64,000 nucleotides of DNA. It comes from Natrinema marinum. GTDB taxonomy: Archaea; Halobacteriota; Halobacteria; Halobacteriales; Natrialbaceae. The notes under the pieces are model-generated. The model saw only the letters and a program-made list of their open reading frames with translations. It made no database searches and was not told where the DNA came from. The stretch is from positions 3,596,001 through 3,660,000 of the forward strand of contig NZ_CP100763.1 in the NCBI RefSeq assembly GCF_024296685.1. Reading direction: 5' to 3'. The translations under genes and the position numbers were made by a program. This document shows positions 50,880 to 59,466 of the stretch, one piece after another (within the stretch, counting starts at the first letter, position 1; every line of letters begins with the position of its first letter).

Positions 50880-51215
50880 TCACTCGTTCGGCTCGGTACC
50901 GCGATCGCCCATCCGTCGGGCTCGGTGCCGGTCGCGCGCCGTCAGCAACTCGTCGGTCGGGATCTCCTCTCCGTCGGCGATCCGCCGCAGATACGACACG
51001 AGCCACTCGCAGTCCGCTCGGCGGAGGTGCTCGCGCCACCGCTCGGAGCCTACGATCGCCGCCGCCGACAGCCCGATGGCGTACTCGCTGTGCATCGCAC
51101 CCTCGACGAACTCGAAGTCGCCGAACTGAGAGCCCGGCGTGTAGATGACCTGATACGGGTTGTTCGCGTGCTCGCCGTCGTACTCGTTGCGCGCCAGATA
51201 GTGATAGTCGTCCAT
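50880..51215 (-). CDS. Conserved haloarchaeal protein of unknown function
   Basis: 111 aa from ATG 51215 (MDDYHYLARNEYDGEHANNPYQVIYTPGSQFGDFEFVEGAMHSEYAIGL). The sequence is soluble with SAAAIVGSERWREHLRRADCEWLVSYLRRIADGEEIP and a basic-acidic tail. A longer upstream reading crosses the end of the SprT gene's leader region and is less likely. No family recognised. Confidence 0.6.
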   Translation of the reverse strand: MDDYHYLARNEYDGEHANNPYQVIYTPGSQFGDFEFVEGAMHSEYAIGLSAAAIVGSERWREHLRRADCEWLVSYLRRIADGEEIPTDELLTARDRHRARRMGDRGTEPNE

Positions 51216-51303
51216 CGGCCCCGATCTCCGATCGAGTCCTCGAGCGCAGCCACGATATCGGTTTCGTTCTCTCCGATCTGGTCCGATATCTTCTCCGCGC
51301 TCC

Positions 51304-51876
51304 TCACAACTCCTCCTCGAGTGCCGCCTTCGCGCCGCCGTAGCCGCCTGCCGTCGTCCACGTTCGCCCGCTGGCCGCGTGCTCGACCTCGTAGGACTCG
51401 CCGCAGACCCCACAGCGGTACTCGCCGGGCGCTTTCACCGGCTTCGACGCGCGGTGGCGCTTCGCCCGCCAGTCACAGTCGGGCGCGAGACACCGGAGGA
51501 CGTACCGCGGCTCGGAAAACTCCTCGCAGTACCGGGGCGCCTCGAGCGCCGCGGCCCGCTCGCGAAACCGGTCCCCGTGGCCGGACTCGCCGAACCGCTG
51601 GAACTCCCAGGCGTGGACGAGTTCGTGGCGGACGACGCCCGCGAACGTCGGCCACTCGTATCGCTCGTAGGCCCGTCGGGCGAGCACGATCGTCGCCACC
51701 TCGCGGTCGGCGTGCCAGCGACACGCCCCCGCACGGCGGCGCGCCCGCGTCGAGACCTCCCACTCGAGGCTCTCGAGATCGACCGCCAGCCCGTGCTCGT
51801 CGACGACCTCACGGGCGTGGATCCGCGCGCGGGCGACGATTTCGTCGGCCAGCGTGTACTCCTCGCCGTCGCTCAC
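51304..51876 (-). CDS. SprT-like zinc metalloprotease
   Basis: 190 aa. The zinc-binding HExxH is VRHELVHAWEF near residue 85, preceded by ATIVLARRAYERYEWPTFAG and followed by a C-terminal zinc ribbon with CLAPDCDWRAKRHRASKPVKAPGEYRCGVCGESY. SprT/Spartan-type proteases act on DNA-protein crosslinks; the archaeal forms keep the catalytic motif and ribbon. It begins a three-gene minus-strand group with two unknown proteins. Confidence 0.9.
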   Translation of the reverse strand: MSDGEEYTLADEIVARARIHAREVVDEHGLAVDLESLEWEVSTRARRRAGACRWHADREVATIVLARRAYERYEWPTFAGVVRHELVHAWEFQRFGESGHGDRFRERAAALEAPRYCEEFSEPRYVLRCLAPDCDWRAKRHRASKPVKAPGEYRCGVCGESYEVEHAASGRTWTTAGGYGGAKAALEEEL

Positions 51877-51943
51877 GGGCTCGAGAAGGGAGACCGCGAC
51901 CGAAGTTCTTCCGGTGACGACCGAGCCGGCCGCGGGCCACGTG

Positions 51944-52019
51944 GATTATTAACTCAGCCCGAATTATTTGTGAAGGTTGCTAGTCTAACCGCCGTCTAAT
52001 AGCAGCCGAATTAATAATC
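51944..52019. repeat. AT-rich inverted repeat between SprT and the zinc exporter
   Basis: GATTATTAA (51944-51952) and TTAATAATC (52011-52019) are exact reverse complements separated by 58 bases. The second arm covers the TATA position 25-33 bases before the CDF gene ATG (52044). The region is strongly AT-rich and also holds a similar pair CAGCCCGAATTATTT / CAGCCGAATTAATA. Confidence 0.5.
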
Positions 52020-52043
52020 ACGACGTGCCGAGTTCGGACACGG

Positions 52044-53000
52044 ATGAGTCACAACGAGTCGGCGCATACTCACGACGGCTCGCACGAGGGCCACGATCAC
52101 GACCACGGCGGCCACGGTCACGGCGGCGGCTCGACGAGCAGCCGCAAGCTCGCCGCCGTCTCGCTGATCAACGTCGTCGGCTTCGTCGTCGAACTCGCGG
52201 GCGGGCTGGCGTTCGGATCGGTCGCGCTTATCAGCGACGCCGTCCACATGCTGTTCGACGCGCTCGCGTACGTGATGGCCTTCACCGCCTCCTACGTCGC
52301 CGAACGCTACGGCGAGGGCGAGCGCTGGTCGTACGGCCTCCACCGCCTCGAGCCGTTCGCCGCCTTCCTCAACGGTCTGTTGCTCCTGCCGATGGTCGGC
52401 TTCATCGTCTGGGAGTCCTACCAGCGATTCCTCGAGCCCGTAGCCATCGGCACCGGGCCGACGATCGCGATCGCGCTTGGCGGGCTCGCGGTCAACGTCG
52501 TCTCGGTGGTCGTCCTCCACGGCGACGCGATGAGCCTCAACGAGCGAGGCGCGTTCTATCACCTGTTGGGCGACGCCGGCGGCTCGGTCGCCGTCATCGT
52601 CTCCGTGCTCGTCATCGACGTGACCGGCATCCGCGTCATCGACCCGATCACGGCGGCGCTGATCGCCGCCGTCGTGGCCTGGTCCGCGGTGCGGGTGTTG
52701 CGCGGCAGCGGCGAGATCTTCTTCCTCAGGACGCCCCTCGAGAGCGACGAGATCCGCGCCCACGTAAGCGAGATCGAGGGTGTCGACCGCGTCGACGACT
52801 TCCACGCGTGGCAGATCTGTAGCCAGATCACGGTCGCGACGATGCACGTCGAGACGGGAGTCGAGACGATGGCGGAGGCTGAGGAAGTCCTGCGACGCGT
52901 CCACGACGAACTGGCGAGCCACGGTGTCGATCACGCGACAGTGGAACTCGGGCCGGGCTACGCCGACCGCGACGTGCACCTCGATACGCATTGCCACTGA
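52044..53000 (+). CDS. Cation diffusion facilitator, zinc-type exporter
   Basis: 318 aa. The N terminus is His-rich (AHTHDGSHEGHDHDHGGHGHGGG), typical of zinc-handling CDFs. Six helices follow with metal-site motifs SDAVHMLFDAL in TM2 and HLLGDAGGSVAVIV in TM5. The C-terminal cytosolic domain has VSEIEGVDRVDDFHAWQICSQITVATMHVETG. It exports Zn2+ (perhaps Co or Cd) by proton antiport. The AT-rich inverted repeat upstream could bind a metal-sensing repressor, though no regulator gene is adjacent. Confidence 0.94.
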   Translation: MSHNESAHTHDGSHEGHDHDHGGHGHGGGSTSSRKLAAVSLINVVGFVVELAGGLAFGSVALISDAVHMLFDALAYVMAFTASYVAERYGEGERWSYGLHRLEPFAAFLNGLLLLPMVGFIVWESYQRFLEPVAIGTGPTIAIALGGLAVNVVSVVVLHGDAMSLNERGAFYHLLGDAGGSVAVIVSVLVIDVTGIRVIDPITAALIAAVVAWSAVRVLRGSGEIFFLRTPLESDEIRAHVSEIEGVDRVDDFHAWQICSQITVATMHVETGVETMAEAEEVLRRVHDELASHGVDHATVELGPGYADRDVHLDTHCH

Positions 53001-53066
53001 GCGGCGCTCCGAGGCGTCGATCGACGCGCTGCTAGATCGCGAGAAACAGAGAACGAAACGGAGAAT

Positions 53067-53861
53067 TCAGGCCTCGAGCGCCAGCCCGGCTTCGGCCAGC
53101 GCGTCGTCGGTCGAGAGGTCGTGGTGGACGACGCCGGCGACCGCTCGCGCGATGGCTTCCGGGTCGTCGTGCTGGAAGATCGACCGGCCCATCGAGACAC
53201 CGGCGCCGCCAGCGTCCATCACGCCGCGGACCATCTCGATGGTCTCGCGGTCGGTGCCCTTCGAGCCGCCGGCGATGACAACCGGCAGTCGGGTCGACTC
53301 GACGACGTGTTGGAAGCTGTCGGCGTCGCCGCTGTAGCCCGTTTTGACGATATCAGCGCCCAGTTCCTCGGCGAGTCGGACCGCGTGACCGAGCGCCTCG
53401 GGGTCCTCGGGGTCGACGCCGGGACCGCGAGCGTAGGCCATCGCCAGGACCGGCATCCCGAACCGTTCGGCTGTCTCGGTGACCTCGGAGAGCTGCGTGA
53501 GCTGGTCTGGCTCGTGGTCCGAGCCGACGTTGATGTGGAACGAGACGGCGTCGGCGCCGACCCGAATCGCCTCCTCGACGGTGCCGGTCACGCGCTTGTC
53601 GTTCTCGTCGGGGCCAATCGTCGTCGAGCCGTTGAGGTGGACGATGTAGCCCTTCCCGTTCTTGTTCTCGTGGACGCGGGGCGCGATCCCCTTCTGCGTG
53701 AGGACCGCGTCGGCCCCGCCGCTGGTCACGCCGTCGATGGTCGATTCGATGTCTTTCAGCCCCTGGACGGCACCCATCGTGATGCCGTGGTCCATTGGGA
53801 CGATCACGTACGATCCGTCTGTCCCGATTCGCTCGAGTCGTGCGTCGATTCCGGTGGTCAT
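53067..53861 (-). CDS. 2-amino-3,7-dideoxy-D-threo-hept-6-ulosonate synthase
   Basis: 264 aa class I aldolase-like enzyme (ADH synthase, AroA'). MTTGIDARLERIGTDGSYVIVPMDHGITMGAVQGLKDIESTIDGVTSGGADAVLTQKGIAPRV is the conserved N terminus; the Schiff-base Lys lies in ELGADIVKTGYSGDADSFQHVVESTRLPVVIAGGSKGTDRETIEMVRGVMDAGGAGVSMGRSIF. It makes the C7 aminosugar precursor that DHQ synthase II (46381) turns to 3-dehydroquinate. Directly before trpA on the same strand, 24 bases apart, so likely cotranscribed after trpCBA. Confidence 0.94.
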   Translation of the reverse strand: MTTGIDARLERIGTDGSYVIVPMDHGITMGAVQGLKDIESTIDGVTSGGADAVLTQKGIAPRVHENKNGKGYIVHLNGSTTIGPDENDKRVTGTVEEAIRVGADAVSFHINVGSDHEPDQLTQLSEVTETAERFGMPVLAMAYARGPGVDPEDPEALGHAVRLAEELGADIVKTGYSGDADSFQHVVESTRLPVVIAGGSKGTDRETIEMVRGVMDAGGAGVSMGRSIFQHDDPEAIARAVAGVVHHDLSTDDALAEAGLALEA

Positions 53862-53885
53862 TGCGGGAGTGTAGCAAGCTTGTCG

Positions 53886-54736
53886 TTATGGCTGTTCTGG
53901 TTCCGGTGCATCTTCCTCGCCCGCCCCGCGGCGCGCGCCGCGTTTGAGTTCGCGGGCCGTGGCCTCGAGTTCGTCGACCGCCGCGTCGGGCGTCTCGCTC
54001 GAGGCGATTATATCCACGAGCGCGCTGCCGACGATAACGCCGTCCGCGCCGGCCTCGACGATCTCGGCGGCATGGTCGCCCTCGCTGACGCCGAAACCGA
54101 CGGCCTTGGGCACGTCGTACTCCGACAGGCGCGCGAGGCTGTCGTGGGTCGCCGTCGAGACGTTCGCGCGCGCCCCCGTCGTTCCGAGGCGAGCCTGAAC
54201 GTAGGCGAAGCCCGAGACCTGCGACATGATGGCCTCGAGGCGTTCACCTTCGGTCGTCGGCGCGATGATGAAGACGAGGTCGAGCCCGTGGTCGTCGCAG
54301 GCCCGTCGCAGCGGGTCGGCCTCCTCGGCGGGTAAGTCGGGGACGATGATCCCCGCGAGGCCGGCCTCGGCGGCGCGTTCGACGAAGGGTCGAACGTCGG
54401 GCTCCGATCCATATTGGAGAATCATGTTGTAATACGTCATCACCAGCAGCGGCGCCTCGGTCTCGAGGTCGTCGACCAGTTCGAAGAATCCCTGAGGGGT
54501 CGTTCCGGCCTCGAGCGCGCGGTTGATCGCCGCCTGAATCGTCGGCCCCTCGGCGATCGGTTCCGAGAAGGGGAGGCCGAGTTCGATCAGGTCCGAGCCG
54601 CCGCGGTCGAGGGCCTCGACGTAGGCTTTCGTGTCCTCGAGCGAGCGGTCGCCCGCCGTGATGTAGGTGATCAGCGCGGGGTGGTTCTCGCGGATGGCAG
54701 CCTCGACGTCGCTGTCGTACGACTCTGAGCCATCGG

Positions 54737-54740
<4 letters not shown>
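53886..54740 (-). CDS. trpA: Tryptophan synthase alpha subunit
   Basis: 284 aa. TrpA motifs: [59 protein letters not shown] (catalytic Glu in ELGLPFSE), [58 protein letters not shown], and [31 protein letters not shown]. It splits indole-3-glycerol phosphate. The ATG overlaps the trpB stop by four bases, giving coupled expression with trpB. The C-terminal 20 residues are charged, haloarchaeal. Confidence 0.96.
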
Positions 54741-55996
<1,256 letters not shown>

Positions 55997-56021
55997 GTCT
56001 GGATGTCTCCGTCGTGTTCGC

Positions 56022-56822
56022 TCATGTCTGCTCCGTCTCCCTCGCGTCGGTCGATTCCGCCCGCACGAGCCGACGCGTGTTCTCGGTCACGTCGCTGTCG
56101 CCCGCGCCGTGGTCCATGATGGCGCTGCCGACCAGCAAGGCGTCGGCACCCGCCGCGCGCATCCGTTGCACGTCGGCCGGCGACGAGATCCCGCTCTCGG
56201 CGATCAGCGTTACGTCGTCCGGTACCTCGGGAGCGACCGACTCGAAGGTTTCGAGGTCGACCTCGAGTTTCGCCAGATCGCGGTTGTTCACGCCGATGAT
56301 CTCCGCGCCTGCCTCGAGCGCCGTCTCGAGTTCACCGCGGTCGTGGACCTCCACGAGCGGCTGGAATCCGCGCTCGCGGGCCGCGGCGATCAGTCCCTCG
56401 AGATCGTCGACGAACCGGACGATCAGCAGTAGGAGGTCGGCTTCGATCACGTCCATCCCCGCTTCGTCGAGGACGAAGTCCTTTCGAAGGACGGGAACGT
56501 CGACGGCCTCGCGAACGCGGGCCAGCGCCTCGGGCGAGCCGCCGAAGTGAGTCGGCTCCGTGAGCACCGAGATCGCCGTCGCGCCGCCCGCGACCATCGC
56601 CTCGGCCAGTTCGACAGGATCGTCGGCCCGCGTCCCGTCGGCCGTCGGACTCGTCGGCTTTACCTCGGCGATCACCGGGACCCGTCCGTCGGCGTCCGCC
56701 GCCGCCAGTGCGTCGGGTAACGACCGCGCGTCCACGTCGACGACGCCGTCGCCGCCCGACCGCTCCCGCGCGGCCTCGAGTATCGATCGGACCGCGGGAG
56801 CGAGCTCCGTATCGGAGTTCAT
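56022..56822 (-). CDS. trpC: Indole-3-glycerol-phosphate synthase
   Basis: 266 aa TIM barrel. [91 protein letters not shown] contains the catalytic Lys/Glu of the [10 protein letters not shown] and LRKDFV strands, and [62 protein letters not shown] closes the barrel. First gene of the trpCBA (plus ADH synthase) operon. Its 5' region carries the TGTACA boxes described separately. Confidence 0.96.
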   Translation of the reverse strand: MNSDTELAPAVRSILEAARERSGGDGVVDVDARSLPDALAAADADGRVPVIAEVKPTSPTADGTRADDPVELAEAMVAGGATAISVLTEPTHFGGSPEALARVREAVDVPVLRKDFVLDEAGMDVIEADLLLLIVRFVDDLEGLIAAARERGFQPLVEVHDRGELETALEAGAEIIGVNNRDLAKLEVDLETFESVAPEVPDDVTLIAESGISSPADVQRMRAAGADALLVGSAIMDHGAGDSDVTENTRRLVRAESTDARETEQT

Positions 56823-56825
56823 TAT

Positions 56826-56851
56826 TGTACATCGACGTACTCATATGTACA
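56826..56851 (-). promoter_or_regulatory. Three TGTACA-type boxes in the trpC promoter
   Basis: TGTACA (56826-56831), CGTACT (56836-56841) and TGTACA (56846-56851) share the GTAC core and are spaced exactly 10 bases apart, so all face the same side of the helix. They start four bases before the trpC ATG and the outer box overlaps the TATA-like CTTATGTACATA. Methanothermobacter TrpY represses trp genes through TGTACA-type TRP boxes, so a Trp-responsive repressor is the natural guess. Confidence 0.65.
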
Positions 56852-56933
56852 TAAGGCTTGCGTCATGGCGACACATGGGGCAGTCCGAGGACGGACCGGC
56901 GGCTATTCAAGCCCGGATCACTAACGCCAGCGT

Positions 56934-57404
56934 ATGGAGGACGTTACGGAGGCTGGGATCTATGCGCGGGAGTCACCGTACCTCGACCGGTACGTCCAGC
57001 TCGGTGCCGCCAGCGGGCGGATTCTGAGCGTTTCCTTCCCCGAGATCCCTGACGACGGCGCCGAGGACGACCACCCCGTCCTCGATCGGATCTTCGAGTA
57101 TCTCGACGGCCTCGAGCCCGTCGACTTCGACGACGTGCAGGTCGCGATGACCATGCCCACCGACCAGCGGGCCGTCCTCGAGCGTGTCCGCGAGATTCCC
57201 TACGGCGATCAGGTCACCGTCGAGACGCTCGCACGGATGACGTCCGGTCTCGACCACGAGGACGACGACGACATCATCCTCGTCCGCACCGCGCTCGACG
57301 AGAACCCGGCCCCGCTGCTGGTGCCGGACCACCGCGTGCGCGACGGCCCCAGCGCCGCGCCGCCGGACGTCGAACAGAAGTTGCGGTCGCTCGAGGGGCT
57401 GTAG
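56934..57404 (+). CDS. MGMT-family protein lacking the catalytic cysteine
   Basis: 156 aa. VREIPYGDQVTVETLARMTSGL and LVPDHRVRDGPSAAPPDVEQKLRSLEGL match the DNA-binding and active-site region of O6-alkylguanine transferases. The usual PCHR is PDHR here (Asp for Cys), so it cannot transfer alkyl groups in the normal way. It resembles alkyltransferase-like proteins that only bind damaged DNA, but those normally have Trp there; haloarchaeal members often have Asp. The start ATG is 112 bases from the divergent trpC start. Confidence 0.8.
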   Translation: MEDVTEAGIYARESPYLDRYVQLGAASGRILSVSFPEIPDDGAEDDHPVLDRIFEYLDGLEPVDFDDVQVAMTMPTDQRAVLERVREIPYGDQVTVETLARMTSGLDHEDDDDIILVRTALDENPAPLLVPDHRVRDGPSAAPPDVEQKLRSLEGL

Positions 57405-57490
57405 TCCATCAACTCGGCGGAACGTCTCAGATAAGAATGGATTCCGGTGGGCCGCAACGAACGCCCTGTGTCGATCCACTCGCGATGGCG

Positions 57491-57553
57491 GTTACTGCAC
57501 TCGATTTGCACCCCGTTACATCTATTGCGTATCGTAACATAGTGCAGCGTAAC
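57491..57553 (+). promoter_or_regulatory. Four GTTAC/GTAAC half sites before the toxin-antitoxin pair
   Basis: GTTAC occurs at 57491-57495 and 57515-57519, and its reverse complement GTAAC at 57534-57538 and 57549-57553, the last overlapping the antitoxin leader. GTTACTGCAC and GTGCAGCGTAAC are partly inverted copies. Ribbon-helix-helix antitoxins usually bind such symmetric sites in their own promoters. Confidence 0.5.
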
Positions 57554-57554
57554 G

Positions 57555-57848
57555 ATGAAGACGGTCACGACCCGGATCCCGGAGGACGACGAGGCAGCGC
57601 TGTCCGAACTCGAGAGGGAACTGAGCGCCGACCGGTCCGAGGTTCTCCGTCGTCTCATCCGACAGGGATTATCGGACTGGCGGACCGAAAAGGCGCTCGA
57701 GGAACTCCGAGCACACAACACTACCCTCCGAAAGGCGGCGGAAATCGCTGACGTGTCGTACGTCGAGATACTCACGCTCGCCGCCGAGGAAGGGATCGAT
57801 ATCGGGTACACGACCGAAGATCTCGAACGCGATCTCGACCGAATCTGA
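57555..57848 (+). CDS. UPF0175-type antitoxin with ribbon-helix-helix N terminus
   Basis: 97 aa. MKTVTTRIPEDDEAALSELERELSADRSEVLRRLIRQGLSDWRTEKALEELRAHNTTLRKAAEIADVSYVEILTLAAEEGIDIGYTTEDLERDLDRI. The first 45 residues are a ribbon-helix-helix (TTRIPEDDEAALSELE then RSEVLRRLIRQGL); the rest is the UPF0175 helical part (AAEIADVSYVEILTLAAEEGIDIGYTTEDLERDL). It overlaps the toxin by one base (TGATG). It should neutralise the DUF3368 nuclease and repress the operon. Confidence 0.88.
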   Translation: MKTVTTRIPEDDEAALSELERELSADRSEVLRRLIRQGLSDWRTEKALEELRAHNTTLRKAAEIADVSYVEILTLAAEEGIDIGYTTEDLERDLDRI

Positions 57849-58336
57849 TGGTCGTCGTAGATTCATCCGCGCTGATTCCGCTCGCGTGGGTCGGCCGTCT
57901 CGATCTCGTGACGGCCACGTTCGACGAGGTACGGACGACCGAAGCGGTAGCGGAGGAAGTGCTTACTGCGGGAAAGCGCGGCACTGCGGTACTCGACGAC
58001 TTTCTCGAAGACGTTTCCGTTCTCGAAACCCCACGCGAAGCCGAAGAAGTGGCGTCGCTGGAGGGGATCGCACCCGCGGACGCGTCGGTGATTTTGGCAG
58101 CTGATGACGAGGAAGCGATTCTGTTGGCTAACGATAAGGGCTTGATCGAAGTGGCCCGAAGCCACGATATCGAGTCCTGGTGGGTGACGACGCTGTTGTT
58201 GAAGTGTACGAAAGACGGAACGATCACTTCGGCTACGGCGAACGATATCCTCTACGACCTCGTCGACGAAGGGATGAACCTGCATCCGAAGGTGTACACC
58301 CAGGTCCAACGAAAACTCCGAGAACTCGGTGAGTGA
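57848..58336 (+). CDS. DUF3368/PIN-type toxin
   Basis: 162 aa. The PIN-like acidic residues are MVVVDSSALIPLAWVGRLDLV (Asp5), EVAEEVL-like AVAEEVLTAG, DASVILAADDEEAILLANDKGLIEVARSHDIESWWVTTLLL (ADASV and LANDKG). DUF3368 proteins are predicted ribonucleases and are paired with UPF0175 proteins in archaea. Start shares one base with the antitoxin stop. The C-terminal helical end (LYDLVDEGMNLHPKVYTQVQRKLREL) is family-typical. Confidence 0.9.
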   Translation: MVVVDSSALIPLAWVGRLDLVTATFDEVRTTEAVAEEVLTAGKRGTAVLDDFLEDVSVLETPREAEEVASLEGIAPADASVILAADDEEAILLANDKGLIEVARSHDIESWWVTTLLLKCTKDGTITSATANDILYDLVDEGMNLHPKVYTQVQRKLRELGE

Positions 58337-58340
58337 CCGA
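58332..58340. other. Tight convergent end of toxin and Nudix genes
   Basis: The toxin stop (58336) and the Nudix stop (58341) are only four bases apart, leaving no room for a terminator; transcripts from both sides must overlap here. Confidence 0.3.
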
Positions 58341-58931
58341 TCAAAAGTCCGAGCGATCCACCTTCTCGGGCGCTTCGAACTCGGTCGCCAACTCGAGCAA
58401 CTGGACCAGAATCCGGCCGGTTGCCCCCCAGACGGTGTAGTCGTTCACGTGGAAGTAGTGGATGACGATCTCGCCGTAGTAGGGATGCGAGCGGCGCTCG
58501 TACTCGTAGTTGTCGGGGTCGAGCAGCCCCGACAGCGGGAGGACGACGATCTCGGCGACCTCGCTCTCCTCGCGGACGTACTCCCGGTCGGGGATGTGGG
58601 CGACGAAGGGCGTGACGGCGTACTCGGTGACCGTCCGGATGTCGTCGAGTTGGCCGACGACCTCGGCCTCGCTCGGCTCGAGGCCGATCTCCTCGTTGGC
58701 CTCCCGGAGCGCGGTGTCGAGGATCGTCTCGTCGACCGGTTCGGCCCCGCCGCCGGGGAAGCTCATCTGCCCGGGGTGTTCGCCGAGGTGGTCGGCCCGG
58801 CGGGTAAACAGCAGGTGGTCCTCGCCGTCGCGGTCGACGATCGGCGCGAGGACGGCCGCGTCGTACTCCTGATCGCCGATTTCGGTCGGCTCGTAGTCCG
58901 CGACCGGGTCCAGAGACAGCCTCCGCGTCAT
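58341..58931 (-). CDS. Nudix hydrolase, CoA pyrophosphatase-like
   Basis: 196 aa from ATG 58931. The Nudix box is GGAEPVDETILDTALREANEEIGLE, preceded by LLFTRRADHLGEHPGQMSFPGGG, the CoA-type UPF0035 signature (LxxHxGQxxFPGG). Also VVGQLDDIRTVTEYAVTPFVAHI. It likely cleaves CoA or related diphosphates into 3',5'-ADP and phosphopantetheine. It overlaps the DUF7109 gene by four bases (same strand, upstream gene first). Confidence 0.93.
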   Translation of the reverse strand: MTRRLSLDPVADYEPTEIGDQEYDAAVLAPIVDRDGEDHLLFTRRADHLGEHPGQMSFPGGGAEPVDETILDTALREANEEIGLEPSEAEVVGQLDDIRTVTEYAVTPFVAHIPDREYVREESEVAEIVVLPLSGLLDPDNYEYERRSHPYYGEIVIHYFHVNDYTVWGATGRILVQLLELATEFEAPEKVDRSDF

Positions 58932-59440
58932 TCCTCGAGCGCGTCCTCCAGCCGCGTCCGTTCGTCGGTGCAGTCGACCGGGGCCCACGCCTCGAGGTCG
59001 TAGCTGATATCGAGGAGGGTCCGAATTCGGTCCGCGTCGCCGGCCGCGACGGCGTCCTCGGCGGCCGCGACGAAGCGCTCGCGGGCCGCCTCGCCCAACG
59101 CCTCGCGGTCGAGCCGTCGCCGCTGGACGTCGAGGATGTGTGGCACGTCTTCGGCGTGGTCGGGCACCGCGGGAAACGCCGTCGGACCGGCGACCAGCAG
59201 CGGTTCCGCTCCGTCCGCTCCCGCGCCGTCGGCGGCCGCATCGCTCCCGCGTTCGGGATCGTACCGGACGAGGGCGAACGACTCGAGGGCCGTCTCGATC
59301 GCGCCTTCGAGCGCCTCGTCGTCGAGGGACTGCCCGTCGGCGCGGTAGGCCGCCTCGGCGAGCGCCCGCTCGAGTTCCGCGCGGGTCAACCCCCCGAAGA
59401 GGTCGACCACGCCGGCGAGTTCGTCGGCGGTCGCGTCCAT
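58928..59440 (-). CDS. DUF7109-like soluble protein
   Basis: 170 aa from ATG 59440 (MDATADELAGVVDLFGGLTRAELERALAEAAYRADGQSLDDEALEGAIETALESFALVRYD). Helical and acidic with AEPLLVAGPTAFPAVPDHAEDVPHILDVQRRRLDREALGEAARERFVAAAEDAVAAG in the middle. It is followed by the Nudix gene with a four-base overlap, so it is its operon partner. I associate it with the Halobacteria DUF7109 family; function unknown. Confidence 0.72.
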   Translation of the reverse strand: MDATADELAGVVDLFGGLTRAELERALAEAAYRADGQSLDDEALEGAIETALESFALVRYDPERGSDAAADGAGADGAEPLLVAGPTAFPAVPDHAEDVPHILDVQRRRLDREALGEAARERFVAAAEDAVAAGDADRIRTLLDISYDLEAWAPVDCTDERTRLEDALEE

Positions 59441-59466
59441 ACCCGGTTCAACGGCCGGTGGTGGGA

